A DNA stretch of 64,000 nucleotides, from the NCBI GenBank assembly GCA_034670405.1, contig JAXDDX010000360.1, positions 62,001 through 126,000 of the forward strand, read 5' to 3'. Source of the stretch: Hoplostethus atlanticus (taxonomy: Eukaryota; Chordata; Actinopteri; Trachichthyiformes; Trachichthyidae). The translations under genes were made by a program, and so were the position numbers. Shown piece by piece: positions 23,870 through 36,954 of this stretch (positions within the stretch are counted from its first letter, which is position 1; the number at the start of each line of letters is the position of its first letter). Below the pieces are notes generated by a model. The model was not told the origin of the DNA, did no database searches, and saw only the letters and a program-made list of their open reading frames with translations.

Positions 23870-24660
23870 AATATCCAGTATTCCCCAAGCAGCTCTTATT
23901 TTAATAAAATGAAATATAGATAAATATTTCTCAGTTGGAGAAACATTGGAGTTATTTTTTTTAACTTTCATATATGGATCAAAAATGACACCTAGAATTT
24001 TGGAAGTAGATTTAATGTTGAATGCACTGCTGAATCTTGCTTGTTATGTGATCAGGACTAATAACAAGAACCTCGGTTTTCTCTGAGTTGAGTTAGAGAA
24101 AGTTTTGTGACATCCAGCCTTTAACTGCAGACAGACAGTTGTGAAGAGTTGCCACTTTTCTGAAGTTGTTTGGTTTGAATGCTATATAAAGCTGTGTATC
24201 ATCAGCATAGTTGTGATAACAGATACCATTAAAACGACAAAGAATATGACCAAAGAGAAAGAAAGAGAAGAAAATAGGGCCAAGTATAGACCCTTGGGGA
24301 ACTATAGTGTAGTGGGGGAAAAACGCCTTCTCCTACTATGCTCCCTGGACTTGGAATAATCTGCAGAGTATACTACATCTGACTAATTTAGTCCCATTGG
24401 AAAAATTTAAAGCCATGTTAAAGGTCCATGTAACTGAGAATTGCACCTGCTTTAATTGAGCTGGATTTAGTCTCTTCCTTGTGTGTTTGATGTGTGTATT
24501 CCCTGTCTGTTGTGTTTTTATTTTTGTATTTTGCTGTTTGTATTCCCTGTCTGTGTTTTTATTTATTTTCATTTTAAACTAACTGGCAAACTGTCTTGGC
24601 CAGGTCTCCCTCGGAAAAGAGATTTCAATCTCAAGGGACTTCCTGGTTAAATAAAGGTAT
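23870..24660. mobile_element. LINE copy (CR1/L2/Rex-like) with 5' inversion
   Basis: On the minus strand, 24315 down to about 23900 encodes reverse-transcriptase sequence: QGSILGPI, then HNYADDTQLYI with the catalytic ADD, then LHNCLSAVKGWM and NSEKTEVLV. From 24316 the plus strand instead encodes a LINE C-terminus, YYAPWTWNNLQS and LVPLEKFKAMLK, followed by the typical 3' UTR ending TTCCTGGTTAAATAAAGGTA. The upstream part is therefore inverted relative to the 3' part. This is the structure expected from twin priming. It carries stop codons in both parts and is dead. Clade assignment is from memory. Confidence 0.75.
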
Positions 24661-25135
24661 AATAATATACTTGGAATGGGGCAAGATGAGACATAGTCAA
24701 TAGAGACTGAACATTTTCTGTTTGATAGGTATGATGCAAATCAAGGGCACCCCCTGAGATGCCCACCCACAGCCTATTGAGAAGGATTCCACCAAGGATT
24801 GAAATTGAGAAGCAATAATATAGAGTATGTAGGTAACACACGTTAACTTGCCAGATTTCTGAATAGTTTGGTGTGACGTTCTCTCCACTATGTGTATACT
24901 ATGCATTTAGCCAGGTCCAAAATACTTGTCAGCCTAAAAAGGTGGTAAACTTTATTCCATTAATAAAAAGGTGGGTAAACTGAGTTTCCACTACATCCCC
25001 TGGTCTATAAAAAGGTTGAGAAACATTTAAGAACCATTGCATATCATTGGAGCCTTTGATAAACATAGGTATATCAACATCCTTATGACCATACACAGAC
25101 AAAAATGAAAACAAATCTTAATCTATGGTCTAATA
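24661..25135. other. Intergenic stretch, no gene seen
   Basis: Nothing recognised apart from the target duplication GTCTAATA at 25128-25135 of the next element. Confidence 0.4.
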
Positions 25136-25846
25136 CAGGGGTTCTTAACCTTTTTGCAAATGTGACCCCCTTTTGAGGATTAAAATATTTTGCGAGAGAG
25201 ACAAGGCAGAGGAAAGGCAGCAGGGCAGAGTTAACGGGCCAATAGGCCGCTTTATTTGCACCACAGGAGAATAATTTGACCCAGTCTTCACGGACGGTCG
25301 CCACTGCTGGTCGCGCTCGCTCTCTCCAATCCACAGTCCGACTCGATCCTCCCGATCTCCTGTCAAACTCTTGCACTCAGTCAGGCTCTCACTCTGACGC
25401 TCTGATGCACACACATGTACTGTGGACGTGGACACTCTCCATCGCATGTCTGAGTGAAGCCATACTCCAAATACTTTTCATATTTCCTACTTTTGGCTTT
25501 TCCCCCTTTCGATTCTTTCTCTGCCATGCGTTTGTTAGCCGACACATCTTGTGGTGTCTTGCTTCCACCAATTATAAACCGCTCCATTTTTTCCTTCTAC
25601 AGCACTGCACTGCGTGCTGGAAGCGGGCAGCGCGGTACGATTCGATACGTAGTGATTGAGGTCAAGGTTCAAAATACTTTTGTGTGCTATTACAATAGAG
25701 ATAGGTAGATAGATTATTTATTGTCCTCCTTAGAGGAAATTTCTTTCCCAGTCTGTACATACACAGTGGGAAAAAAACATATATATATATATATATAATG
25801 TATATTTTGACCCTCCTATGACTCCCCCCCAGGTTAAGAACCCCTG
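25136..25846. mobile_element. hAT MITE with CAGGGGTTCTTAACC ends
   Basis: The element starts CAGGGGTTCTTAACCTT and ends AGGTTAAGAACCCCTG, a near-perfect inverted repeat. It is flanked by GTCTAATA (25128-25135) and GTCTAAAA (25847-25854), an 8-bp duplication with one mismatch. No transposase frame. An AT dinucleotide run lies at about 25779-25797. Overlapping open frames on both strands are not supported as genes. Confidence 0.85.
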
Positions 25847-26056
25847 GTCTAAAATCATGTAAAACCAATGCAGTTGAAGTTTTACACCAGGTTGTCATTA
25901 AAATACTTGTCATGGAATTGACAATGAATGGCATTTGGCTTTGATACAACCTACACCACTGGTTAAGTAGTTAAGACCAGTGGTGTCGCCTGGGGCTTTC
26001 CCCAAATGTTTTATGATTAGCCCTGAATATTTTTGATCAGGAAATATATATATACA

Positions 26057-26245
26057 CAGTACTGTGCAAAAGTCTTAGGCACCCTAGATTTTTTAATATA
26101 AATTTGGTCTAAGGTGGAGTTTTATGTTTTGTATTCTGCATTAGTGTCTTACATTACTGCTCTTTATAGTACATTTTTTGATATTTAGAAACTTTTAATT
26201 TCATTATTTTTGAAAGCATCTTCGCTTGACTGTTTCACAGTACTG
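26057..26245. mobile_element. Mariner-like MITE, copy 2 (inverted relative to copy 1)
   Basis: Starts CAGTACTGTGCAAAAGTCTT and ends TTTCACAGTACTG followed by TA. Its interior (CTGCATTAGTG, CATTACTGCTCTTTATAG, ATATTTAGAAACTTTT) aligns with the reverse complement of 22769-22975. Confidence 0.8.
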
Positions 26246-28350
26246 TAAGTCACGTTTTATATCTACTGCCTTGCACCATCCACGCTCCATTATGAGCACT
26301 GTCTACAGAGATCTGCCCTGCACAAGAGTGTGGGGTTCGATTCACAGGTCAAAGTGGGCTGGTTGTTTTGCATGATTTTAATTGGTCAGTCCTGGCTGTA
26401 GCTCACTGGCGACCACTAGTAGCCAGATGAACAATGGAGTGCTAACGTTAGCTTGGATTGACTCTTGACTGTTGGCTTGACTCTTGATTTCATGTTGGAT
26501 ACCTACAAGCTATTGCAATTTTTCCAATATTGTGCAAACATTAAAAAAACACAACACAACATTTGCACATTTATAGTGGTTATGTCCTCTGTCTTTTAAC
26601 GTCTGTGCGTTTGAGGTGGTGGCTGACTTGTTGACTTTCAACGGTGGTCTAATTAAGTAATAATCCACAACAGACCTGGTATATGGAATTTATATCACAG
26701 TTAAGGTGCGTTATCTGCCAGACATGCAGCAAAGCTTTTATAAAATGGTTACTACATTGTTTCCATATATTACCATACATTTTCATCATACAATATCTCA
26801 TATTTTACTTAATTAATTATAAAGAAAATGTCATTTTGTGACAAAGTAGTCTGACACAACAACCAAAGTTAATCTCTGACTTGCATAGAGTGTTGCTGTT
26901 TTATTTCTGTTAAGCCTATATTTACAACAGAGTAGATAGGATATGGTATATAGGATATATACCACAGCTATCCACCAATCAGAGAGCTGGATTCAACTGA
27001 CCCACTTTATAAAACTTTATTGTACACTGTACATAAGAGCTTTCCACCATCTTCATGGAGATTGCACATGTCCAACAAATCACTCCATAGCCAATGTGCA
27101 TGGCACTATAGCTGTGAATCAGAAAAAAACAGAGATTCAGACAAGTAGTAAATAGCCCCCTACTGATGTCTAGCAGTAGTGACATGCAATCGCAGGTAAT
27201 TGTGGGCTATTTTCTGTATGATTCTATGTTTTTTCCATTTTTATGGGGTCCAGTTTTCTGTGAAAAATTCCATGATCGCGGAATCGCTGAATCCTGGGTG
27301 GCTTGATTGTATTATTGTAAATAAAAAGTCTCTTGTATCTCCAGTCTGCCAGCTAGTTAGTTAGTTAGTTAGTTAGTTAGTGAAGTACGGTCTTTTCAGG
27401 TTCATCATCCAATTCAGCTCTGTTTGTTTGGGCTGATGTTTCCCTCCACGTGAAACATCTATATTATTTTAAATTTGAAACTTTGTTCCCCTTAAATGTG
27501 TTTAAAAATTAGATTTGGAATTTGTACCTCTATATATTTGATCAATTTCTTCCTTTTATTTAGACAGCTGGAAAGTTGAAAGCAATCAGACATAGGGGAA
27601 GATAAACAGACAAATTCATTACAAAATACAAATATAAATAAAATGAAATAAAAATACATACAACAAAGATTTCTGTGTGGTTTTTAAGTGTTTAAATGAT
27701 GCTACACATGATGATGTTTTTAGATGCTAGTATTGTTGCTGTTTGGTATTTTCTTGTCAGAAATAGTGCATTAGGCTGTACTTTTTTTTACTACTGTAAA
27801 GTAGCATGACTGGGGACTATTGTTGTAAGAAAACGTCCATTCTCAGCTTGCAGATTTTTTCACATAAAATCTTTACTTTTCTTCCCTGCTTTTTCCCACT
27901 TCTAAATTCAAAACTACATACATCGAACAAAGAGAATGACTACCGACAAGACTGACATGGACAATACCACAAACACAGTTAAATGCAAATCACTGTATTG
28001 CACATGTCAGTGTTGATGGTAATTTCAATTTAATCAAAATACAGAACCAGAACCAACAACCATACTTGATGTTAAGCTACGTTAGCTAGCATGATTATCT
28101 ATAGCCTAGTTTCCACCCTACCAGTTTCTCTATACTTACTGGTGACAACAGGGGTTCATACAATGAATAGCAGTGTTTGAAGTGCTTAATTTGCGTGATA
28201 ACACTCTCCAACCCAATCCAATACTCAAAATGCCTAAATAAACAAAAAACATTCAATGGCAAAATCAATGTAGCAGGTTTATTGTAGCTGCAAACAGAAT
28301 AAATACCAGATTTCAGGTATCAGATACCAGAGGGAGGTGAGAATAATGAC
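26246..28350. other. Intergenic stretch with a TTAG tetramer run
   Basis: (TTAG)n of about eight units at 27354-27384. No gene or transposon boundary recognised elsewhere. Confidence 0.4.
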
Positions 28351-31300
28351 ATGACAGGATTTGTGAAACGTTTATTCAGATCTACGCTACAACTGCCTCC
28401 AAAGATGAACATTCAAATCGAGAGAGCACACAGAGCCCTGGGACCCAAACCAACCTCCTCTGCTCCGCCACAATCTATCATTGTGCGCTTTATGGACTAT
28501 GATGCTGAGTATAGGAAGTTAAAATGGGAATGAGTGGAATGTATGGAAAAAGAGAGAGGCAGTTTTGCTCTAGAAAAGGAAGTAAAAGACAAGCAGGGCA
28601 GATATGTAGCATTGATAGGATCAATAGGAGTGGAGATCACCATCATGAATATATATGTTCCAAATGTAGACAATCCAAGTTTTTTCAAGGAAGTAGCATC
28701 TATATTGGCAGAGGTAGCAAAAGGCACTATAATGTTGGGGGGAGACTTTAATTGTGTTATAAATATGAAAGAGGACAAATGACCAAGTGAACATGGACCC
28801 CTTAGTAAGAAATCCAGAGCATTGAAAGCCATGATGAAAGAACTGGGGTTGGTTGATGGATGGCTAGCAATGAAGCCAAAGGTAAAGGATTATAGTTAGA
28901 TGTCAAACGTTCATGGGTCTTATTCCAGAATTCATCTGATATGCATTACAAGGCAGGACGTAAATACAATTGAAGAATGTACTATAAAGACTAGAATGGG
29001 AACATAAAGACACAATGAATTCCGATACCTTGAAAAGACTCCAGGAATACAGAGCCTCCCTAGATGAGCTGCTCACTCATAAAGCGGATGGGGCTCTTAA
29101 ATCACAATTCAAAGGTATTGTGAGATGGGGAACAGAGCTGGTTCTTTGCTAGCCTTTCAACTGTGGAAAGCCCAATCAAATCGTGTTATACCTAAAATAA
29201 AACACCGTACCTCATTAGCTGAAGTCTCCCATTCTAGGGAAGTTGCATTTTTATTTGATTCACCAGAGGAATTATGCCTCAGCTGAAAATGACCCACCCA
29301 AAAGATGGTCGCAGACCATAATCTCTGTAATTCATAAAGAGGGGAAAGACCCCCTGCAATGTGGTTCATTGAGGCCAATTTTGTCTACTCTGAACCGATG
29401 TTAAGATACTTAGTAATAGCAAAGATAATGCAAATGTATAAAGGGACACTAATCAATCCAGATCAGACAGGTTTTATACCACTCTGAGGGGCTCTGGACT
29501 GTTGCATCTGGACTACATTAGAACAAATGGGATTCAACTTGAAATTCATTAGCTTGATTAAAATTTTATACAAGGATCCTATTATCCAGAGTTAGGATGA
29601 ATGGGTACTGTTCAGAGTTCTTCAGGGTTAGGAGAGGGACGAGACCGGGGAATCCGATCTCCCATTCTATTTGCCGCAAGTATTGAGAAAGAGGATGATC
29701 GAATTGAGGGATGATCGATGGAGGAGGCATGACACATAACATTGCATTATTTGCAGACGACATTCTTCTCATCATCAAAAACCCTCTATCTTCTGTTTCT
29801 GCACTCATGCAATGTAATAGAAACTATGGGGAGATCTCAGGTTATAAAGTCAATGAAGGAAAATCTGAGGCAGTGATAAGAGGAATTTGGCCTAAACAAT
29901 GTTAACATTTCGATGGTCGAGAAATGGTTTCAGATATCTGAAACAAGATGGGTAAATATAGAACAGGGCTCAGTGATGGGCGTATCACTCGTGATTTTTA
30001 CGACCGTGTCAGAGAACCCAAGTGCAGAACACAGAGACGGGAGGCGTATGAAAGTAAACAGAGTTTAATGAGGGAATAGGGACTGAGGATAGCAGGGCAG
30101 GATGGCAAGCAGGGGCGGATAGGGCAGGTGGAGGAGCCGAGCAGGGAGACAGGCAGACAGGATGACTGGCAAGGAAACCGGCAGGTAGACGGGAGCAGGG
30201 CAGGCAGGCGGTGGCAGGTCGTCAGACAGGGGAACCAGAACTGGAGACTGGAACTGAACAATGAGAAGGGGATTAGCAAGGAAAGCGTAGGAATACTCTA
30301 AGTAAGTGATTACTGCAAAGCGGCCAAGCGCGCCACTGACTGTGAAGTACAAACAACGATCAGGCGATGAGTGGGTGGAAAGCCAGGGTATAAATACTGG
30401 AGGTGATGGCTGATGAACCGCAGGTGTGGAGGCAGGGCAGGTGAGAGAGAGATGGATGATGTAACCAGGGAGGAGCTGGAGTCTGGAGCCACGCCCACCA
30501 ACACATACACACAGGCACAGACAGAGACAGACAGGTAGAGAGATGCTGCTAGGAGGCAGAAGTGGAGGGCGTGACAGTGATCCTCCTTTTTTTGAGTCAG
30601 ACTACTTGGCAGAAGTAGATTACAAATGAATGGGTTCAGTTTACTTTGAAGGTATGGGGAATAGTAAGAAAGAAGCTAGAACTGCCAATAACATTATCAA
30701 GAGCGATGAAAATAGCATTCATTGATATTTTTTTTACCTGCTGGATAGAGGGATACATGGGCTGAGAAAGGCCTGATTACTATTAATCATCTGTTTGAAT
30801 GCACTATTCTCAAATCTTTCTCACAGCTCCAAACTAAATTTGATCTTCCATCTAAAGAAATGTTTATATATTCTCAAATAAGACACTACGCATTGAGAAT
30901 GGAACAGTATAAAGAATTTGCCCACTAACTTTGAACAATATTGGATTGGAGTAGTTGAAGAGCAAATTAATTCAAGGAACACAGTATCTCATATTTATAA
31001 AAGGATTTTGATGGATACAACAGATAACACTTTAGACATAAAAGGAAGATGGGAATTGAAAATGGATGCCATAATTGAAGATGATGAATGTGAGAAGTCA
31101 AGTGATGAGATATTAAGTGCACTTTGCTGGAGAGGATGTGGTATGGTTGGTGATTATGCACATACTTTTTGGGACTGCCCTAAAATACAATTTTTTGGAT
31201 TAAAGTGAAAGATGAGATAACAGTAAGGGTATAGATATTTCATTTGAACTGAGACATTTAATCTTGAGGAATATACCTTCAGAAATAATGGAGAAGAATA

Positions 31301-31500
31301 AATTCTATATGCTTAGGGTTCTTGTGCTACTTGCCCATAAAATTATCACAATAAACTGGCTTAAACGTCATCCGCCAACTCTGGATCAGTGGAAACAAAG
31401 ACTAAAGAATGTATATTATTGAAAACATTACAGCGAGATTCCAGATTAGGATGGACTCTTCTCTTTCTTGGATAAACGCTCTGCTGTAATTATGTGCATT
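28351..31500 (+). mobile_element. L1-type LINE, decayed, interrupted by a solo LTR
   Basis: Parts appear in the right order on the plus strand. At 28405-28500 is the ORF1 C-terminal motif IQIERAHRALGPKP. At 28550-28780 is the ORF2 apurinic endonuclease, with QGRYVALIGSI, MNIYVPN and GGDFN. At 29700-29880 is reverse transcriptase with LFADDILLI and NEGKSEAV. At 31120-31200 is the ORF2 C-terminal CWRGCG...AHTFWDCPK motif. Many stops and frame changes separate these, so the copy is dead; parts of the reverse transcriptase are missing. A 580-base LTR sits inside it at 29997-30576. Confidence 0.85.
29997..30576 (-). mobile_element. Solo Gypsy-type LTR inside the L1
   Basis: Read on the minus strand it starts TGTCACGCCCTCC at 30576. 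A perfect 5-bp duplication GTGAT lies on both sides (29992-29996 and 30577-30581), as for Ty3/Gypsy integration. No internal region is present, so it is a solo LTR left by recombination. It shares with the LTRs at 1-207 and 60016-60224 the CTCTACCTGTCTGTC and GTGGGCGTGG stretches but is a different subfamily. Younger than the L1 that hosts it. Open frames inside it are not genes. Confidence 0.85.
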
Positions 31501-34500
31501 GTAAAATGAATGAATGCCTTTCCTTTCGTAGCTGTTGGTTGGTTAATATAATATGATCATTGTTAATATGATTGCATTTATTTCACAGCAACTTTGTTAT
31601 GAAATGATATTTTAGTTGGCCAAGACTCATCACAAGTCACAAGTCATTTCAGTCATCCTCGTAGTTAAATGACTGCTCCAACTCTGCCATGAATAAAGAA
31701 GGTTATACCAACACTGATTTTTTATTTTCTTGCTTTTGATCATAAATCAGCTGGATCCCCAAAGTGTAATATTTTGCAGGGATATATACGTACAGGGGTA
31801 TAAAGGATGCCCAATTACTTTCCTGGCAAGATTAACATTGTAAAACCATTTTGAACATGTGATTTAAACCTTTGACAGAGCTATAACAGAAAATGAAGGA
31901 ATTTGGAGAGTTTTCAGCAATCAATCACTAACAAATGCAGAGCATAAAGTGATGAACAGTCATCATTATGACTTGTGGCTTGAATCCAGCTGAACCCCGA
32001 TGACCCGTGCTGGTGAAGAGGAAAAGAGAATATTTACATCCTGCCACAAAACAGATGCAACAATTCTCAACAATACTCAGACTGCAAAGCTAAGATTTAT
32101 ACATTCATTTTCTTAACAATACACTCATGGCTTTAGAAATTGCCCTTAGCTTTGGCCTTAGCTTTGCTTATGAGTTAAAAATGTCAACATCAGACTGCCA
32201 ATAGATGGATAAATGATAATTTTGCCATCTCAAGTTAGACCTGAGAACACATTGCTGAGGTTGCTATGATTGAATTGAACCCATTGTATGTAGCTAACCT
32301 AAGCTGTATGCGCAATTCATTAATGCTTTTACTAAATTAAGACTAATGCTGTTGTGTTTAAAGTGCTATGAAAAAAGTAGTTTAATTAACAAAAAGCAGA
32401 AATGAAAGCTAAGTAACTAGCCAGTTTAGTTAGCACACACAGGTAATGGAGGCTTTTCCAAGTTTAGCTAACGTTATGTCAGCGTCATGTTTCCAGCACA
32501 CATTGATGTTACACATGAACATGTTACAGTTACAACGTTCAGGTAAATAAACACAGGGCTAAACAACGTTCACTTACTATGAAAGGAGACGAGTACCCGT
32601 TGCCTTTGTTTACATCCGTCTTCATGGAAACCTTCCATCTTGGCTTGACGGGAATTAGATCCTGATTGACTTTCATTTTGGCGGCTGATTTCGATTGGCT
32701 GAGCGGGACCCTGACCCAGTATCCTACCAATGGTGTAGTGACATCACACTGTGGGAATTAAGGGAAATAGCCAAAGCAAAACTGTCTTCACTCCTGTCAA
32801 TAGGTGAAAAGCGATTATCTGCACCCTTGAGTAACACTCCCCTGCTTCAGTACCCCACGTGGTGGTACAATTTGAACGTGCATGCAATCAATTGCACCAA
32901 TGACATTGTCAATCTCTCCTTGGGGCATTGGAAAACTGATGTATTTGATGCTTCTCAAAAACAATACACAACAAAAGAGACAACCCTACAGACAGAGGGC
33001 TGTGACATACCCGTTGCACATCCTACAGAACTGGTAGGATGGCTAACAACGTGAAAATGCCCGGGACTGTGTGGGATTGCATGGTCCTTGGTTCTATGGA
33101 ATCTCACAGTATATGTCATTGAACAGCTCCAATATAGGCTGCATATTGAGTCGATATCTTTAAATAATTTCAGGCTCTTGGTACCTTTAAAGGCTTGACT
33201 CCACTGCACAATTTAAACCACCATTTTATTTGCATTGATATTGTGACAGGAGTGCATCCTGCGACATGTTTTGTGAATTCCTTTGTTTTTCATTTGTTTC
33301 GTTATGTTTTTTTTATTTCAAATTGGATATTGACTGAAGGAAGGGGATTTATGAGAAATCTGTCACATGAATTAGAGCCCTAACCCTGGCTGCCATCAAA
33401 CACAGTCTATTCTACTGACACCCCAAGGTTGATTAATCCCTCTGAATCACACACACACACACAGACACACACACATGCGCGCACGCACACCCACACACAC
33501 ACATACACTAATGGAATTTTCCTCAACCCCCCTCCTCCTTCTACCCTTCTGCTCTCTCCTCCCTCCTCATGCTGTTGAGTGGGAGGAGTGAAATGCTGAT
33601 TGGAGGGCCAGGACACCGAAGTGTGTGTGTGTGTCTGTGTTGGCATCGCCATACCAAGCTGCCCGCTTCCCCCGCTTCCCCCGTCACCCTAGACAGCCAT
33701 GCCAAGCTCTTTGCTCTTTGGAAGAATGAGGAGAGGAGGAGGGGATGGCAGGATGAAAGGAGGATGGGGAGGAAGAGGAGGAGGGAAATTGGGGCGATGC
33801 TATAGGACATAAAACTTACATAACAGATGACCCTGCATTCCCCATCCTTCCCTCACATGGTACCTTCCCCCACCGCCAACACATACACACGCACACACAC
33901 ACACACACGCATGCATGCATGCATGCATAATGCAGACAGACTTTCACACGTCACACATGAGACTGAAACAGCATCATTAGCATTACATTACATTATAGCC
34001 TCTATGGGTGATCCTTTTATTTAGGTAACTTTTATGTCCCAGGTATACATGTTTTGATGTTTGATGTTTTGATGTTTTGTCTCCAAGTTGGGATATTTCA
34101 TTTGTTAATAAATGTAAGGGGAAAGAAATTAAATAATACAGCGCTTTATGTTGCTTCAAAAACAGCTGAAACTCAACACAGTATGGGATATATGGTTCAT
34201 TTATGGATGACATTACAGTCCAGGTCTTGAAATTTCAGAAAAAAGATAAATCATCACCCTCCCATCGCTGTGGTTTTTCCTGTCCAATTTCACTCATTGA
34301 TTTCTGTAGTAAAAAATGGACTGGAAAAGCCCACTGAAACTGCACCTGCTGTATTTTCAACCATAATGATTGGAAATGGATGATTTTTATTTTCTAGTTA
34401 TGGAGTTTTGCAGGATTTCCGTACTTTGGACCTCAATCACTGGTCTTTCTTTCTGACCAGGTTGCTCTTTGCTGCTTCTGAACCTGCTTTTATGGCCTAA

Positions 34501-34621
34501 CCACAGCCCTGACCACTGACCCTTAACTCTCTGAGTAAAATGGTAGTGGGTGTGACTTATGTTTTCCGTTCCGTAGTGCACCTAGTGTACCTAGCCGAAT
34601 GTAAACCATTTGGTGGTATTG
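31501..34621. other. Intergenic stretch, no gene seen
   Basis: CA-type microsatellites at about 33449-33510 and 33882-33930 (the latter grading into ATGC tetramers). An open frame of 119 codons at 32695-33054 has no domain or splice support. Confidence 0.4.
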
Positions 34622-34800
34622 GTTAACTTTTTGCCTTTATTTGACAGTTAACAGTAGAGAGACGGGAATGATTGGGTGAGAGAGGAGGGATGACATGGGA
34701 CAAGGGTCCTAGGCCAGATTCGAAACCAGAACCTCAGACCTCAGACCACCAGGATACCCCAACTACTCACTGGTTGAGGCATTGAGGTGTCCTAGCTTTT
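34622..34800 (-). mobile_element. tRNA-derived SINE, minus strand
   Basis: The minus strand carries a B-box-like GGTTTCGAATCTGG followed by CCTAGGACCCTTGTCCCATGTCATCCC and a body ending GTCAAATAAAGGCAAAA. Fragments with the same head occur at 47325-47410 and 52180-52330. Confidence 0.55.
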
Positions 34801-35875
34801 ATATGCACCTTCCTAACTGCTTTCCCTGTGTTGATGCATTTGGTCTAGTATCAGTTTTCTCTGTTACAAAGGAATTATTTTTCCAATGCAGGTCCTATAT
34901 GGAGGACTGGATCTGCCCAAATCCCCACAAAATAAATGATTACAAAATGCCTCAATAAGCCTCAATAAATAAATAAAAGTATTTAAAAATTCACAGATGA
35001 ATAAATCACTAAATATATGTGCATGTAATTCATAAATAAATGTATACCGAAATAAACAAATAATGTAAAAACTAAATTAATAGATTATTAATTTCTGTAT
35101 TTATTTATTAATATATTTATTTATTCCTTAATGTTTTCATATTCTTTATTTGCACAGGTAATTTCCAAGGTAATCTCATACCTACACCCTCCAGAGGCGA
35201 TCCAAGGAACCTTTGCATTTTGAGATCAGATCAGCACTAGAACCCCCCTAGACATGAGACATGATCGGAAAGTGTAGGTTAGATCGTTGCTTGCCATCGA
35301 TTTAAGCATTTCATCATTTCTGCATGTTCATCTTGCAGATTATTATTATTTTATGACTCTGGTCCTCTATAGGCCAACGCTAAAGCCTCCACAACCCTGC
35401 TGGATCTCCTGCAATATCCTACAATGCGGGCTCCATTTCCACTCATTTGCAATGTATTTGCAATTTTGAGGATAGGGCTATCTTTTTGTTCAACAGCAGA
35501 ATCAATATGTTGTGGTATTCCTGCAAGAAAACCAGCTTCCTTTACAAGTTTACTAGCATATTTTAGATGCGACTGCCACCATTTAGCCTAGCCTTAGCTA
35601 TGCACTTCCTGGAGTAAAGAAATATTTTCTTATTGTTTCCTATTGGGTGACATCTGCTAGCTGAGGATGTCATGATTTCAGGAAGATGTACATGAGTATA
35701 TCTCACATGCAATTCCTGGAGTACTAGGTGGACTCTTTGAATTCTGCATAGGACAATCAGTGAAGAGAGGCTGCTGTGCCCCAGTGTGTGTCATTGGAGC
35801 TATTTTGGGTGTACAGACTGGAGCTTGTGGTTGCTATATTTAGACAGAAAGCGAGATTGTGTGTGTGTGAGGGTA
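34801..35875. other. Intergenic stretch with AAAT-rich tract
   Basis: AATAAATAAATA-type sequence at about 34925-35150 appears in both orientations. No gene recognised. Confidence 0.4.
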
Positions 35876-36590
35876 CAGTCATGCTTGAAAGTTTGTGAAC
35901 CCTATGGGTGGTCATTATTTCATATTTTATAGATTAAATCAGTGATCCTTATGTACAAAAATATTTGAACTCCTTCAACCAATAACTTGTGTCTCCTCCT
36001 TTATCAGTGATGACTTGGTAAATGTCTCCTATACCACTAATCACTCTCTGGCATCTTCCTGGAGGGGTTTTCTCCCACTCCTCCTTACAAAACTCAAACA
36101 ACTCAGTGAGGTTTGAGGTCTCACATGAACAGACACTTCAGGTCCTGAAGTATCCACAAAGCATCTCAGTTGGATTTAGGTCAGGACTTTGACTTGGCCA
36201 GTCCAAAACACCAAACCTCTTCTTCCTGAACCTTTTTAGACAGTAGAGGCTTCTTCCTGGCTACCCATGCATGAATGCCAATTCTATTTAGCGTCAATGA
36301 CATCAGACGCAGCAATGGAAGCTTCTAGATCTCTGGTTGTTATTCTTGGGTTGTTTTTTTAGTTTTTTTATACTAATTTTAATATTTTTCTTGTGGCTCT
36401 TGGTGATATTTTAGAACTTCTAGTCTCCGTTGTGTTAAATGCTATTTGTCTCACAGTGAACTGATCAAGGCCAAATCTTATAGCTATGACTTTCTAACCT
36501 TCCCCAGACAAATAATGTTTGCATGGTAAAAACTGTATGTAAAAATGTATATAATTGCACAAGGGGTTCACAAACATTAAGTCATGACTT
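35876..36590. mobile_element. Tc1/mariner-like non-autonomous element, TA-flanked
   Basis: Left end CAGTCATGCTTGAAAGTTTG then TGAACCC; right end GGGGTTCACAAACATTAA then GTCATGAC. These are imperfect inverted repeats of about 28 bases, with TA at 35874-35875 and 36591-36592. No intact transposase. One end of a related copy occurs at 49866. Confidence 0.7.
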
Positions 36591-36954
36591 TATTTTTGCA
36601 TGTGTGCTAGATGAATGTATGCATATGTGTACTGTAGGTGTGTAAAGGGATAGAGAAATATACAGGAAAGTGAAAGAGAGAGAGAGATTGGGTTGGGAAG
36701 GGAAGGGATTTTCTAATCATAGCTTTCTCAATCAGACAGCATTTCTGTCTGCTTGACTATCTGCAACGAAAGAGATGGACAAAGTCTCTTGAAATATATG
36801 TGTGTCTTTGTGGTCAATGCAGAGAGACCCAAGCCGGTATGAACTAATGATTGAGGCCTTTGCCATGATGCATAAAGTAATCTGTGACTTTTATTGCCCT
36901 CTGTTGGAGGTCAAGGAATTGCAACAAAATCAACAGGTCTGCACTCTAGTTGGC

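Noticed and set aside
32695-33054. 119-codon open frame as a possible exon
   Set aside because: No domain, no convincing splice sites and no similarity that I recognise; left as unannotated.
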